In this document: positions 26,183 through 35,056 of the stretch, one piece after another
How positions within the stretch are numbered: position 1 is the stretch's first letter
Layout: each line of letters opens with the position of its first letter
Assembly: GCF_004342985.1 (NCBI RefSeq)
Contig: NZ_SMBO01000001.1
Location: 1,302,001 to 1,366,000 of the forward strand
DNA length: 64,000 bases
DNA from: Novosphingobium sp. PhB57
GTDB taxonomy: Bacteria; Pseudomonadota; Alphaproteobacteria; Sphingomonadales; Sphingomonadaceae
Direction: 5' to 3'
The notes under the pieces: generated by a model
Seen by the model: the letters and a program-made list of their open reading frames with translations, nothing else
The model's database searches: none
What the model was told of the DNA's origin: nothing
Position numbers and translations under genes: made by a program

Positions 26183-26210
26183 GCGGTTCGGCCCCCGCCT
26201 GAGCGGTTCG
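26171..26210. repeat. Perfect 20-bp tandem duplication across a stop codon
   Basis: The unit GCCCCCGCCTGAGCGGTTCG occurs twice with no gap. The first copy contains the TGA stop of the metallophosphoesterase. This looks like a recent slippage or duplication event; the second copy is non-coding. Confidence 0.9.
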
Positions 26211-26251
26211 ACAAAGCGGGCGCGGCGGTCCGGCATCGCGCGTTGTCATGA

Positions 26252-26699
<448 letters not shown>

Positions 26700-26704
26700 A
26701 GCGG

Positions 26705-27409
26705 TCACCTAGCACGGCCGCTGCCTTGCTCCAACAGCAGTTCCAAGAGAATCGCGCCGATTTCTCCATCGATCTGGCCGTCGATCAGTTCGGGCCGCCA
26801 GCGGCGCTGGAAAGCCGTGACCGCGGCGCGGCCATCGGAAATGTCGTAGCCGAACCGTTCCAGCGCGAGATAGAAGGCGCCCGGATTGTCGTAGAACAAG
26901 TTCATCTTCGCGAGCGGGATCTTCAGCGCCAGCCCCAGGTCGCCCAGCCTGGCCCAGTCGAAGAACTCGCCGGGATCCTGCTTGCGGGCCGGGGCGATGT
27001 CGGAATGGCCGACGACGTTGCCGCGCGGAATGTGATTGCGCTTGACGATATCGGCCAGCAGCGGGAGCAAGGCTTCCATCTGCGCTTCGGGAAAGGGACG
27101 ATAGCCCCATTCGTGCCCGGGATTGACCAGCTCGATGCCGATCGAGGCCGAATTCACGTCGGTAACGCCCCGCCAGTAGGAGCGCCCGGCATGCCAGGCC
27201 CGCTTTTCCTCGGGGACGAGCGAGGTCACCGCGCCCGCCTCGTCGATCATGTAGTGCGCCGAGACTTCCGCCTCGGGATCGCACATCCGCTCCAACGCCT
27301 CGGCGGCGGATTTCATGCCGGTATAATGCAGCACGACCATCGAGATCGGCAACTTGCGCTCATTGAAGTTGGGCGACTTGACGATGGAATTGACAAGCCA
27401 GCGGTTCAT
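26705..27409 (-). CDS. N-acetylmuramoyl-L-alanine amidase (AmpD/AmiD type)
   Basis: This 234-residue amidase_2 protein has zinc ligands at H28 (VVLHYTG) and in VVGHSDIAPARKQDPG (His and Asp), plus the substrate-facing HAGRSYWRG motif. A C-terminal peptidoglycan-binding-like helical segment (about 180-230) follows. There is no signal peptide, so it resembles cytoplasmic AmpD, which recycles anhydromuropeptides, though AmiD-like proteins share the fold. The start at 27409 has GAAGGACG upstream. Its 3' end directly abuts rnpB and may contain the rnpB promoter. Confidence 0.9.
   Translation of the reverse strand: MNRWLVNSIVKSPNFNERKLPISMVVLHYTGMKSAAEALERMCDPEAEVSAHYMIDEAGAVTSLVPEEKRAWHAGRSYWRGVTDVNSASIGIELVNPGHEWGYRPFPEAQMEALLPLLADIVKRNHIPRGNVVGHSDIAPARKQDPGEFFDWARLGDLGLALKIPLAKMNLFYDNPGAFYLALERFGYDISDGRAAVTAFQRRWRPELIDGQIDGEIGAILLELLLEQGSGRAR
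26706..26734 (-). promoter_or_regulatory. Candidate rnpB promoter within the amidase 3' end
   Basis: On the minus strand TTGGAG and TAGGTG are 17 bases apart, with the second hexamer ending about 6 bases before the inferred RNA 5' end. The -10 match is poor, so the assignment relies mainly on spacing. Confidence 0.3.
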
Positions 27410-27441
27410 CGTCGTCCTTCCGCCCTTCTCCGTTCAGGCCT

Positions 27442-28083
27442 TCACGCGCCGGGCAGCACGGCGCCGAGCACCAGCGCGTCGTCCGCCAGGGCATATTGCA
27501 GCTTGCCGCCCTGGGCATGGGCAAGTTGCTGGATCATCGCGGCCGGCGCGGTGCGGCTCGACAAGTCGCCTTCGGGCAGCGCGCCTTCGAGGGCGCGGCC
27601 GATGTCGCGGTCGAAAGCGATGCGCGGGCCGGCCGCACGCACGACGATCTCGCTCATGCCGTCGCGGAATTCCGCCGCGAGATCCAGCGTGCCGCCGCGC
27701 GGCAGTGCCTCGATGCCGATCAGGCCAAAGTTGAGCAGCGTCTTCACCGCCGGCTTGGGCAGCATATCGCTGGCGAGCGCCCAGTTCAGCACGATGCGGG
27801 CGTTGTTGGCCACCAGCGCATCGATCAGGGCGCGCGCCTCGGTGACGGGAACCATGTCGCCAAAGCCGCCCGCGGCGCCGAAGGCCAGGCGGAAGAACTT
27901 CAGCTTGTCAGCCGAAATCCGCGCGCTCTGGTCCAGCAGCTCGAAGCAGCGCTGGCGCATTTCGGGGTCCTTCTCGTCCGCGAGCAGCTCCAGCCCGTTG
28001 GTCAGCGCACCAACGGGACTGAGCATGTCATGGCACAGGCGCGAACAAAGCAGGCTGGCAAGTTCGAGCGAGCTTGTGGTCAT
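27442..28083 (-). CDS. chpT: ChpT-like histidine phosphotransferase
   Basis: This 213-residue homologue of Caulobacter ChpT shuttles phosphate from the hybrid kinase CckA to CtrA and CpdR in cell-cycle control. The phospho-acceptor is H18, in LLCSRLCHDMLSPVGAL. The C-terminal half resembles a degenerate kinase ATPase domain, as in ChpT. I chose ATG 28083; an upstream ATG at 28113 would add ten residues, and neither has a perfect ribosome-binding site. The partner genes are outside the window. Confidence 0.85.
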   Translation of the reverse strand: MTTSSLELASLLCSRLCHDMLSPVGALTNGLELLADEKDPEMRQRCFELLDQSARISADKLKFFRLAFGAAGGFGDMVPVTEARALIDALVANNARIVLNWALASDMLPKPAVKTLLNFGLIGIEALPRGGTLDLAAEFRDGMSEIVVRAAGPRIAFDRDIGRALEGALPEGDLSSRTAPAAMIQQLAHAQGGKLQYALADDALVLGAVLPGA

Positions 28084-28137
28084 GGAACGGGGACTTCCCT
28101 TTGCAGTAATCATTCGAGTTCAGGCCGTTGCGAAGGA

Positions 28138-28542
28138 TCATTCGACAATACGGCTCGTGACGGCCGCAAATCCTTTCCCGGTATCGCGCCAGAAAGCAAC
28201 CTGCCCGTCGGCTATGATCGCCCAAACGCGCAAATCCCCGGTGGAATGTTCGCAGTCCGTGGCGGAAGGCACGGGATCGCCGGTGGGGTGGGAGTGGTAA
28301 TAGCCGATAACATGCGGCCCGCCCTGGCGTGCGGCACGGTGTGCGGCGAGCAGGACGCGGGGGTCGATCTCGAAATGGCGCGCAGGCTCCGCGGTGACGT
28401 TGGCGGCGGGAATCACGCCCGCGATCCGTTCGCCGTCATTTTCCCGCGTGCCCAGCAGGATGCCGCAGCATTCCTCCGGATGGGCACGTAAAGATTCTGC
28501 ATGCAATCTTGCGATCAGCTCACTTGTCACTTCGACATTCAT
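28138..28542 (-). CDS. JAMM/Mov34-type metallopeptidase
   Basis: This 134-residue JAB1/MPN domain protein has the JAMM zinc motif: Glu in HPEECCG (23-24), then H83-x-H85-P, S93 and D96 (HSHPTGDPVPSATD). Bacterial members remove C-terminal extensions from sulfur-carrier proteins such as ThiS/MoaD or act in ubiquitin-like conjugation. No carrier or E1-like gene lies nearby. ATG 28542 follows AGGATTTGGGG. It is divergent from rluD, with 18 bases between the starts. Confidence 0.88.
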   Translation of the reverse strand: MNVEVTSELIARLHAESLRAHPEECCGILLGTRENDGERIAGVIPAANVTAEPARHFEIDPRVLLAAHRAARQGGPHVIGYYHSHPTGDPVPSATDCEHSTGDLRVWAIIADGQVAFWRDTGKGFAAVTSRIVE

Positions 28543-28560
28543 CCCCAAATCCTACAGGCA

Positions 28561-29505
28561 ATGGGGGCTTACGAAAACATCATCGAAGGGTTCATCGGCA
28601 GCGAGGGCGGCCGTCTGGACAAGGCGCTGGCAGAGGCCAGCGGACTTTCGCGCGAACGCGTCAAGGCGCTGATGGGCGAAGGGCGCATAACGCTGAGCGG
28701 CAAGCCGGTCTCGCAGGCCTCGCTCAAGGTGGCGGGCGGCACGGCCTTCGCAATCGACGTGCCCGAAGCCGCACCGGCAGAGGCGGCCGCGCAGGACATT
28801 CCGCTGAATATCGTGTTCGAGGACGAATATCTCGTCATCGTCGACAAGCCGGCCGGTCTCGTCGTGCATCCGGCGGCGGGCAATCTCGACGGAACCCTGG
28901 TCAACGCCCTGCTCCACCACTGCCGCGGCCAGCTTTCCGGCATCGGCGGCGTGGCGCGGCCGGGAATCGTCCATCGAATCGACAAGGACACGTCCGGCCT
29001 GCTCGTCGTCGCCAAGACCGACAAGGCGCATGAGGGCCTGGCCGCGCAGTTCGCCGACCATTCGATCGCACGCGCCTACCGGGCCGTCGTGTCCGGGCGC
29101 CCCATCCCGATCGCGGGAACGGTGCGCGGCGCCATCGCCCGGTCGAGTGTCAACCGCAAGAAGATGGCCCTGGTGGAGGACGGGCGCGGCAAGCATGCCG
29201 TGACCCATTACAAGACACTGGAAACGCTGAAGAACGCATCGCTCGTGGAGTGCCGGCTGGAAACCGGAAGGACGCATCAGGTGCGCGTTCACATGTCGTC
29301 AATCGGGCATTCGCTATTGGGAGACCCTGTATATGGTCGTACCCCAACTGCGATTCGTCCGATCCTCCAGCGACTCGGCTTCGTCCGTCAGGCTCTTCAT
29401 GCCGCGGAACTCGGCTTCGTCCATCCCGTTACTGGAGAGAGAGTCCATTTCATCAGTCCGCTGCCCGACGACATGCAGACGCTGATCGATGAACTGCGAA
29501 ACTGA
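28561..29505 (+). CDS. rluD: 23S rRNA pseudouridine synthase RluD
   Basis: This 314-residue RluA-family synthase has an S4 domain (about 12-70) and the catalytic motif HRIDKDTSG at 138-146, with nucleophile D141, followed by RTHQVRVHM. RluD makes the pseudouridines 1911/1915/1917 in helix 69 of 23S rRNA. It matches RluD by length and by the VDKPAGLVVHPAAGN motif. Its start lies only 18 bases from the divergent JAMM gene, so promoters must overlap. rpoH follows on the same strand after 94 bases. Confidence 0.92.
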   Translation: MGAYENIIEGFIGSEGGRLDKALAEASGLSRERVKALMGEGRITLSGKPVSQASLKVAGGTAFAIDVPEAAPAEAAAQDIPLNIVFEDEYLVIVDKPAGLVVHPAAGNLDGTLVNALLHHCRGQLSGIGGVARPGIVHRIDKDTSGLLVVAKTDKAHEGLAAQFADHSIARAYRAVVSGRPIPIAGTVRGAIARSSVNRKKMALVEDGRGKHAVTHYKTLETLKNASLVECRLETGRTHQVRVHMSSIGHSLLGDPVYGRTPTAIRPILQRLGFVRQALHAAELGFVHPVTGERVHFISPLPDDMQTLIDELRN

Positions 29506-29599
29506 AATCGGATAATTGTGCTATCTTGAACAGGTGGCCGCAAGCTAAGACGCCTCGCAAGGGTCTTCGACCGCGGGCCGACCGGAAAGGACGGATATT

Positions 29600-30502
29600 G
29601 TGAGCAAGGAACGTAATCTCCCGGCGGTGCCGGCACTGGGCGGTGAGCAGAGCCTCAACCGTTACCTGTCCGAGATCCGCAAGTTCCCGCTTCTCGCGCC
29701 CGAGCAGGAATATATGCTCGCCAAGCGCTACAAGGAGCATGAGGATCCGGCGGCAGCCGGCCAGCTGGTCACCAGCCATCTTCGCCTCGTTGCGAAGATC
29801 GCCATGGGTTACCGCGGCTATGGCCTGCCGGTTTCGGAACTCATTTCCGAAGGCAACATCGGCCTCATGCAGGGCGTGAAGAAGTTCGAACCCGATCGGG
29901 GCTTCCGCCTCGCCACTTATGCTATGTGGTGGATCAAGGCTTCGATTCAAGAGTACATCCTGCGTTCGTGGTCGCTCGTGAAGATGGGCACCACGGCCGC
30001 GCAGAAGAAGCTGTTCTTCAACCTTCGCCGCATGAAGAAGAACCTCGACGCTTACGAGGATTCGGATCTTCATCCGGACGATGTCGCCAAGATCGCTACC
30101 ACGCTCGGGGTTTCCCAGCAGGAAGTGGTCAACATGAACCGGCGCATGATGATGGGCGGCGATGCTTCGCTGAACGTCTCCCTGCGCGAGGAAGGCGAAG
30201 GACAGTGGCAGGACATCCTGGCGGACGAACGCCCGCTTCAGGACGAAACCGTTGCCGATGCCGAAGAAGCCACCGTGCGCCACGCCATGCTGGTGGAGGC
30301 CATGGACGGCCTCAACGAGCGGGAGCGTGACATCCTGATGGAACGCCGCCTGACCGAAGACCCCAAGACGCTCGAAGAGCTGAGCCAGGTCTATCACGTC
30401 AGCCGCGAGCGCGTCCGCCAGATCGAGGTGCGCGCTTTCGAGAAGCTGCAGAAGGCGATGAACCGCATCGCCAGCGACCGCAAGCTCCTGCCCGCGGGCT
30501 GA
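29600..30502 (+). CDS. rpoH: RNA polymerase sigma-32 factor
   Basis: This 300-residue heat-shock sigma factor shows region 2 with RLATYAMWWIKASIQEYIL, the diagnostic RpoH box QKKLFFNLR at 135-143, region 3, and the region 4 HTH VSRERVRQIEVRAFEKL. It directs polymerase to chaperone and protease promoters. It starts at GTG, with only a modest purine site upstream. A strong terminator follows. Alphaproteobacteria often carry two rpoH genes; only one is in this window. Confidence 0.97.
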   Translation: MSKERNLPAVPALGGEQSLNRYLSEIRKFPLLAPEQEYMLAKRYKEHEDPAAAGQLVTSHLRLVAKIAMGYRGYGLPVSELISEGNIGLMQGVKKFEPDRGFRLATYAMWWIKASIQEYILRSWSLVKMGTTAAQKKLFFNLRRMKKNLDAYEDSDLHPDDVAKIATTLGVSQQEVVNMNRRMMMGGDASLNVSLREEGEGQWQDILADERPLQDETVADAEEATVRHAMLVEAMDGLNERERDILMERRLTEDPKTLEELSQVYHVSRERVRQIEVRAFEKLQKAMNRIASDRKLLPAG

Positions 30503-30524
30503 GCTTCGGCTGCAGGGAAATGAG

Positions 30525-30557
30525 AAACGGGCCGTCCGAAAGGGCGGCCCGTTTTCG
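30525..30557 (+). terminator. Intrinsic terminator after rpoH
   Basis: AACGGGCCG-TCC-GAAA-GGG-CGGCCCGTTTT forms a GNRA-capped stem followed by Ts, 23 bases past the rpoH stop. Confidence 0.85.
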
Positions 30558-30648
30558 TTTGGGCTACTTGCGCGAAACGGGTTCGGAATGACGGCGGCGA
30601 AGGACCCGAAAGGTGGGTTCTTCGGCGGCTGTCACGACCAGGACAGGC

Positions 30649-31734
30649 TCACCCGGCCCGGCTTGCCGTCCAGGCCGCGCGCTCGGCTTCGGTCAGTGGC
30701 AGCTCCATGCTGCGTCCTTCCGCAGCGGATCGCTCGGCCGCCTCGATCACGGCCATGACCGCGAGCGACTGGATCGGCGGCACCGGATTGGCCGCCCTGC
30801 CCCGCGCCGCTTCTGCCACCAGGCGATAGAACGCGCGCTGGTCGCCGGGCTCGGCCGGAAGACGGCTTGCCTGTCCTTCGCCATTGTAGAGCACGAGCGG
30901 ATCAGGGTCCTCGCCCCACCCTTCGGCGCCAGGCGCCATGCCGGAGAGCAGCTGGCTTTCCTGCACGTCCATGCCCTGCTTGACGGCGCTGCCCCCGGTT
31001 CCGTGGACGATGAAGCGCGGCACGCCGCCCGCCACCAGCATCGAGGCATGAAGGACCGCCCGCTTCGCGCCGAACTCCAGCACCACATGGGCCCAGTCGG
31101 CGCTGCGCGCGCCTTCGCGCTGGAGTGCCAGAGAAGCCGTGACCCGGTCTGGCAAGCCCAGCAGCAGCAGCGCCTGGTCCACGAGATGAGGCCCCAGATC
31201 GAACCAGATGCCGGCGCCCGGTCCATCGTTCTCGCGCCAACGGTCACGCACTTGCGGGCGGAAGCGGTCGAAGTGGCTTTCGAGGTGCGAGACTTCGCCG
31301 AGAAGGCCCTTTTCGATGGCCTTGCAGATGCTGCGAAAATCGCTGTCCCAGCGGCGATTGTGGAACACGGTGAGCTGGCTGCCGGTCTCTTCGGCCAAGG
31401 CGATCAGCGCGCGGGCCTGGGCCATGTCGAGCGTGAAGGGTTTGTCGACGACGACGTTCTTGCCCGCGCGCAAGGCGGCCTGGGCCAGCGGGAAATGCGT
31501 ATCGTTGGGTGTGGCCACGACCACCAGATCGAGTTCTGCATCGCCCAGCAGGGCCGCGGGGTCGGCATGCACCGTTGCACCGGGGAACGCGGCCAGGACC
31601 TTGTCGGCGCTCCGGCTGGCGACGCCGACCAGTTCCAGCCCTTCCACCGCGCCGATCAGCGGAGCGTGAAACGTGGCCCCGGCATAGCCGTACCCGAGGA
31701 GGCCGACCTTGAGAGCTTCGCTTGCCGGGGTCAT
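30649..31734 (-). CDS. Gfo/Idh/MocA-family oxidoreductase
   Basis: This 361-residue NAD(P)-dependent dehydrogenase has a Rossmann start (KVGLLGYGYAGATFHAPL), the DKP motif (NVVVDKPFTLD) that carries the catalytic Lys, and the GIWFDLGPHLVDQAL segment. Similar proteins (YdgJ/YvaA type) oxidise sugars or inositols, but the substrate is not known here. It lies 29 bases downstream of the malic enzyme gene and may be the last gene of the dctA-porin-malic enzyme unit. The start at 31734 has AAGGAACACGAC upstream. Confidence 0.88.
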   Translation of the reverse strand: MTPASEALKVGLLGYGYAGATFHAPLIGAVEGLELVGVASRSADKVLAAFPGATVHADPAALLGDAELDLVVVATPNDTHFPLAQAALRAGKNVVVDKPFTLDMAQARALIALAEETGSQLTVFHNRRWDSDFRSICKAIEKGLLGEVSHLESHFDRFRPQVRDRWRENDGPGAGIWFDLGPHLVDQALLLLGLPDRVTASLALQREGARSADWAHVVLEFGAKRAVLHASMLVAGGVPRFIVHGTGGSAVKQGMDVQESQLLSGMAPGAEGWGEDPDPLVLYNGEGQASRLPAEPGDQRAFYRLVAEAARGRAANPVPPIQSLAVMAVIEAAERSAAEGRSMELPLTEAERAAWTASRAG

Positions 31735-31763
31735 GTCGTGTTCCTTCTCGGGCTAGAGGCCGT

Positions 31764-33389
31764 TCAGGCGTATTGGGCCTGCCACATGCTGGCGGCAATG
31801 CTTTCCCGCGTCAGCGCATCCGGCTCGGCCGTGGCGAGACCCTCGGCCTGTGCCTGGGCCGCCACCACGACGGCGATTTCCAGTGCCACGTCGCGAAGCT
31901 CGGTCACGGCGGGCAGCAGGCCGTCGTGATCGGTGCGGCTCAGTTCGCCCAGGCGGCGCGCGGCGACCATGAACATGCCGTCGCTGATCGCGGTCGCCCC
32001 GCTCGCCAGCGCGCCAAGGCCGACACCGGGGAAGACATAGACATTGTTGACTTGCGTGACGCCCGGCGTGCCGAAGGGACTGCCGGTGCCGACGATCGCC
32101 TTGCCGCCGGTCCACTCCAGGATGTCCGCGGGATGGGCTTCGGCGCGCGAGATGGGGTTCGATAGCGGGAAGATCACCGGGCGCTCGACGTTTTCGGCCA
32201 TGGTGCGGACGGTGCGCTCATCGAAGGCCGCTTTCTGGCCCGATGTGCCGATCAGCACGGTCGGGTGGACATTGGCGACCACTTCCTGAAGCGAGATCAT
32301 GTTCTGGCCGCTGACGTTCCAGCCTGCGATCTCTGCCGGATCGCGGGCGAGGCGAAGCTGCTGCGGCGGCAGGCGGGGCACGTCGGAAAGGATCAATCCG
32401 TCCCGGTCGACCGCCCAGATCCGGGCGCGCGCGGACCTGTCGTCGAGACCTTCGGCGACCATGGCCTGGACCAGCATCTCCGCCACGCCGCTGCCCGCCG
32501 CGCCCGCGCCGAAGAGCACGACGCGCTGCTCGGTCAGCGGCACGCCGGTCCTGCCGATCGCTGCCAGAAGCGTGCCGACGGCCGTGGCGGCGGTGCCCTG
32601 GATGTCGTCGTTGAAGCTGAGCAGCCGGTCTCGATAGCGGACCAGGAGATCGTAGGCGTTCTTGCCCGCGAAATCCTCCCACTGGAGCAGGACGCCAGGG
32701 AAGCGGTCATCCACGGCGCTGACGAAAGCCTCGACGAAGTCGTCGTAGTCCTGCCCCCGGACGCGCCCGGCACGCCAGCCCACGTAGAGCGGGTCTTCGC
32801 GGCGCGCATGGTTGTCGGTGCCGAGGTCGAGCAGGATCGGCAGGACTTCGGAAGGGTGGATGCCGGCGCAGGCGGTATAGAGCGCCAGCTTGCCGATGGG
32901 GATGCCCATGCCGCCCGCGCCCTGGTCTCCCAGGCCGAGAATGCGTTCGCCGTCGCTGACGACGATCACTTTGACCCGGTCATAGGCGGGGTCGGCCAGG
33001 ATGTCGGAAATGCGGTCCTTGTTGGGGTAGCTCAGGAACAGGCCGCGCGGGCGGCGCCAGATCTCGCTGAAGCGCTCGCAGCCCTCGCCCACGGTGGGTG
33101 TATAGACCAGCGGCAGCATGCGCGGCAGGTCGCTCTGGACCAGCGCATGGAACAGCACTTCGTTCGAATCCTGAAGCTCGCGCAGGAAAGCGTAGCGCTG
33201 GAAGTCGCTTTCCTTTTCCTCCAGCGCCTTGCGGCGGCGCTCGATCTGGCTGTCCAGCGTGCCGACATGGGGCGGCAGCAGGCCATGGAGGCCGAACTCG
33301 TCACGCTCCTCGGCGGTGAAAGCGGTCCCCTTGTTGGTCAGGGGATCGGAAAGCAGCGCACGGGCGGCAGCGTGACGGGTGGGAGACAT
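31764..33389 (-). CDS. maeA: NAD-dependent malic enzyme
   Basis: This 541-residue malic enzyme converts malate to pyruvate and CO2. Visible family features are LVYTPTVGEGC, GDQGAGGMGIPIGKLALY, the metal-binding acidic NDDIQGTA, and a Rossmann GAGAAGSG. Length and lack of a phosphotransacetylase-like extension fit the SfcA/MaeA type, and NAD preference is assumed from that. ATG 33389 follows AAGGAAAGG; an ATG six codons upstream overlaps that site. Placement behind the C4-dicarboxylate carrier suggests that it turns imported malate into pyruvate. Confidence 0.93.
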   Translation of the reverse strand: MSPTRHAAARALLSDPLTNKGTAFTAEERDEFGLHGLLPPHVGTLDSQIERRRKALEEKESDFQRYAFLRELQDSNEVLFHALVQSDLPRMLPLVYTPTVGEGCERFSEIWRRPRGLFLSYPNKDRISDILADPAYDRVKVIVVSDGERILGLGDQGAGGMGIPIGKLALYTACAGIHPSEVLPILLDLGTDNHARREDPLYVGWRAGRVRGQDYDDFVEAFVSAVDDRFPGVLLQWEDFAGKNAYDLLVRYRDRLLSFNDDIQGTAATAVGTLLAAIGRTGVPLTEQRVVLFGAGAAGSGVAEMLVQAMVAEGLDDRSARARIWAVDRDGLILSDVPRLPPQQLRLARDPAEIAGWNVSGQNMISLQEVVANVHPTVLIGTSGQKAAFDERTVRTMAENVERPVIFPLSNPISRAEAHPADILEWTGGKAIVGTGSPFGTPGVTQVNNVYVFPGVGLGALASGATAISDGMFMVAARRLGELSRTDHDGLLPAVTELRDVALEIAVVVAAQAQAEGLATAEPDALTRESIAASMWQAQYA

Positions 33390-33407
33390 CGACGACCTTT
33401 CCTTCAC

Positions 33408-33453
33408 AGCATTTTCAGGTCAGGCAGGCCGCCTGACGACTCGAAAAAATGCT
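33408..33453. repeat. Nested inverted repeat before the malic enzyme gene
   Basis: The outer arms AGCATTTT / AAAATGCT enclose a GTCAGGC-AGGCC-GCCTGAC hairpin. It sits in the 94-base gap between the porin stop and the malic enzyme ribosome-binding site. It may act as an attenuator, processing site or operator. Confidence 0.65.
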
Positions 33454-33483
33454 TCAAACCAATGATCCAGGGCGGATTTCGCC

Positions 33484-34953
33484 CTAGAAACGCAGACTCA
33501 GCCAGCCCGCCAGGAAATCGGAGCTGCGGTATCCCGCATCGGTCAGCGCGGGGCCGGCTTCGAGATGCTCGTAGCGCCCGGTGAACGAGACGCGGGGCGA
33601 GATCTGCCAGACCGCTTGCAAGCGGGCGAGTTCGGCGATCTTGCGCGCCCGGCCGTTCTGGGTGCCGGCAAAGGGTTGGCCGTTGGCCCGATAGACCGCA
33701 TCGGTGACACTGTCACGCCAGGCGAAGCGGTATTCGGCATTCACTTTCACGTTCTTCAGCGGCGTGAAGCTGAAAGTGGGCGCGATGGCGCGCAAGTTGC
33801 TGGGCGTCAGGTAGAGCTGGTAGCTGAAATAGACGTTGTTGCCGAAAGGCGAATAGGCATCGCGCAGCTTGCCGTCGCCATAGCCGCCCCCGCCGCTGGC
33901 ATAGTCCGCGCTGAGCCCGATCCGCGGCGCGGACTTCGACGCCCCCAGCCGGTAGGACTGCGCCAGCAGCACCTGCCAGGCGTCGATCTTCTGGTCGATG
34001 AATTCGCCCCACTGGTGGTTCACCGTCCAGTCGAGGTTGATCGGCCCGGCATCGCCGTAGACGTGGACCCCGCCGTAATAGCGCGTGGCCGGGCCGATCC
34101 GCCCTCCCCAGGTACCCACGCCGTTACGGCGCCGCCAGAGGAAGGGATCCACGAAGAGCTTCGAATCGCCCAGGAACGTCTTCGGCACGGCATAACCCAG
34201 CGTCACGCCCGAAAAGCGGCGCTCGGGATCGCTCTTGTCGTCGCCGATGCCGTCCTCGCCATAAGCGGTGGGGCGCAAGTCGAAGACGTCCGCACGCACC
34301 GCCTTGCCGCGCGCCCAGGCGCGCACGCCGTTGAGCGTGTAGTGGATGGTGTTGTTGTCGCGCTGCGACGTCAGCAGGTTGGGTCCATCCACGAACTCCT
34401 GCCGCCCGTAGCGGATGCCCACGTCCAGCCCTGCCAGCCGGCCATTGGCCTCCGCGAAATATTGCTGGGCGACGAGGCCGTTGCTCATGTTGGTGGCGGG
34501 CGTGCCGATGTTCTCGCCCGCGAGGCCGGCATGGGCCAGTTCCCCGTAGAAGCGCAAATGCGGGCCGACATGGACGTCGGCGCCTACAACCATGCGGCTG
34601 ATGTCCTGCCGCTGGGCCTCGGCCTCGCGCAAGTTGGGATTGGTGGTCTGGTTGACCCGCAGCCGCAGTTCGCCCGAAAGCGTGACGTAGATGTCTCCGG
34701 TCTCGTTCAGGGGCAGGAACTTGAGCCGGTCGAGAAAGTCGTCGCGCTTCTTGGTATCGGCCATCGACCGCCAGTCCTCGGCCCAGCGGGAGATGCTGTA
34801 GCCGTTAGTGAGGGCGCCGTCGCCATTGGAGGAAACCGGGTAGAGCGGGGCTTTCGCCTCGTCGGCCAGTGCGGCGGTGGGGGCTGCGAAAAGCGCCGGA
34901 GCCGGGGCGCAGCAAAGGGTGGCGGCAAGCAGCCGCGGAAGACCGGTCTTCAT
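33484..34953 (-). CDS. Alginate-export-family outer-membrane porin
   Basis: This 489-residue outer-membrane protein has a signal peptide (about 1-30, AAPTAALADEA) and an alginate_exp-type barrel. Its motifs include GDIYVTLSGELRLRVN, GIRYGRQEFVDGPNLL and a C-terminal Phe (LAGWLSLRF). Such porins pass acidic sugars or small carboxylates. Between dctA and the malic enzyme, a role in outer-membrane entry of C4-dicarboxylates is a reasonable inference. A terminator-like hairpin separates it from dctA, so it may have its own promoter or be read through in part. Confidence 0.85.
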   Translation of the reverse strand: MKTGLPRLLAATLCCAPAPALFAAPTAALADEAKAPLYPVSSNGDGALTNGYSISRWAEDWRSMADTKKRDDFLDRLKFLPLNETGDIYVTLSGELRLRVNQTTNPNLREAEAQRQDISRMVVGADVHVGPHLRFYGELAHAGLAGENIGTPATNMSNGLVAQQYFAEANGRLAGLDVGIRYGRQEFVDGPNLLTSQRDNNTIHYTLNGVRAWARGKAVRADVFDLRPTAYGEDGIGDDKSDPERRFSGVTLGYAVPKTFLGDSKLFVDPFLWRRRNGVGTWGGRIGPATRYYGGVHVYGDAGPINLDWTVNHQWGEFIDQKIDAWQVLLAQSYRLGASKSAPRIGLSADYASGGGGYGDGKLRDAYSPFGNNVYFSYQLYLTPSNLRAIAPTFSFTPLKNVKVNAEYRFAWRDSVTDAVYRANGQPFAGTQNGRARKIAELARLQAVWQISPRVSFTGRYEHLEAGPALTDAGYRSSDFLAGWLSLRF

Positions 34954-35003
34954 AAGGATGATTCCTGTGCGGGGCCGCAGCCCCGAGGGTCAGTGCCCGT
35001 TTG

Positions 35004-35026
35004 AAAAATGCCCGCGGGGCATTTTC
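35004..35026 (-). terminator. Terminator-like hairpin between dctA and the porin gene
   Basis: AAAATGCCC / GGGCATTTT with a 3-4 base loop is followed on the minus strand by TTTTTC, 31 bases after the dctA stop. It may end most dctA transcripts and give graded expression of the porin and malic enzyme. Confidence 0.65.
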
Positions 35027-35056
35027 AGAGCGGCACCGGCCCCAAACAATCTCGGG

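Noticed and set aside
29506..29599. Heat-shock (CTTG-type) promoter before rpoH
   Set aside because: CTTGAA occurs, but no matching -10 element at a proper spacing could be identified.
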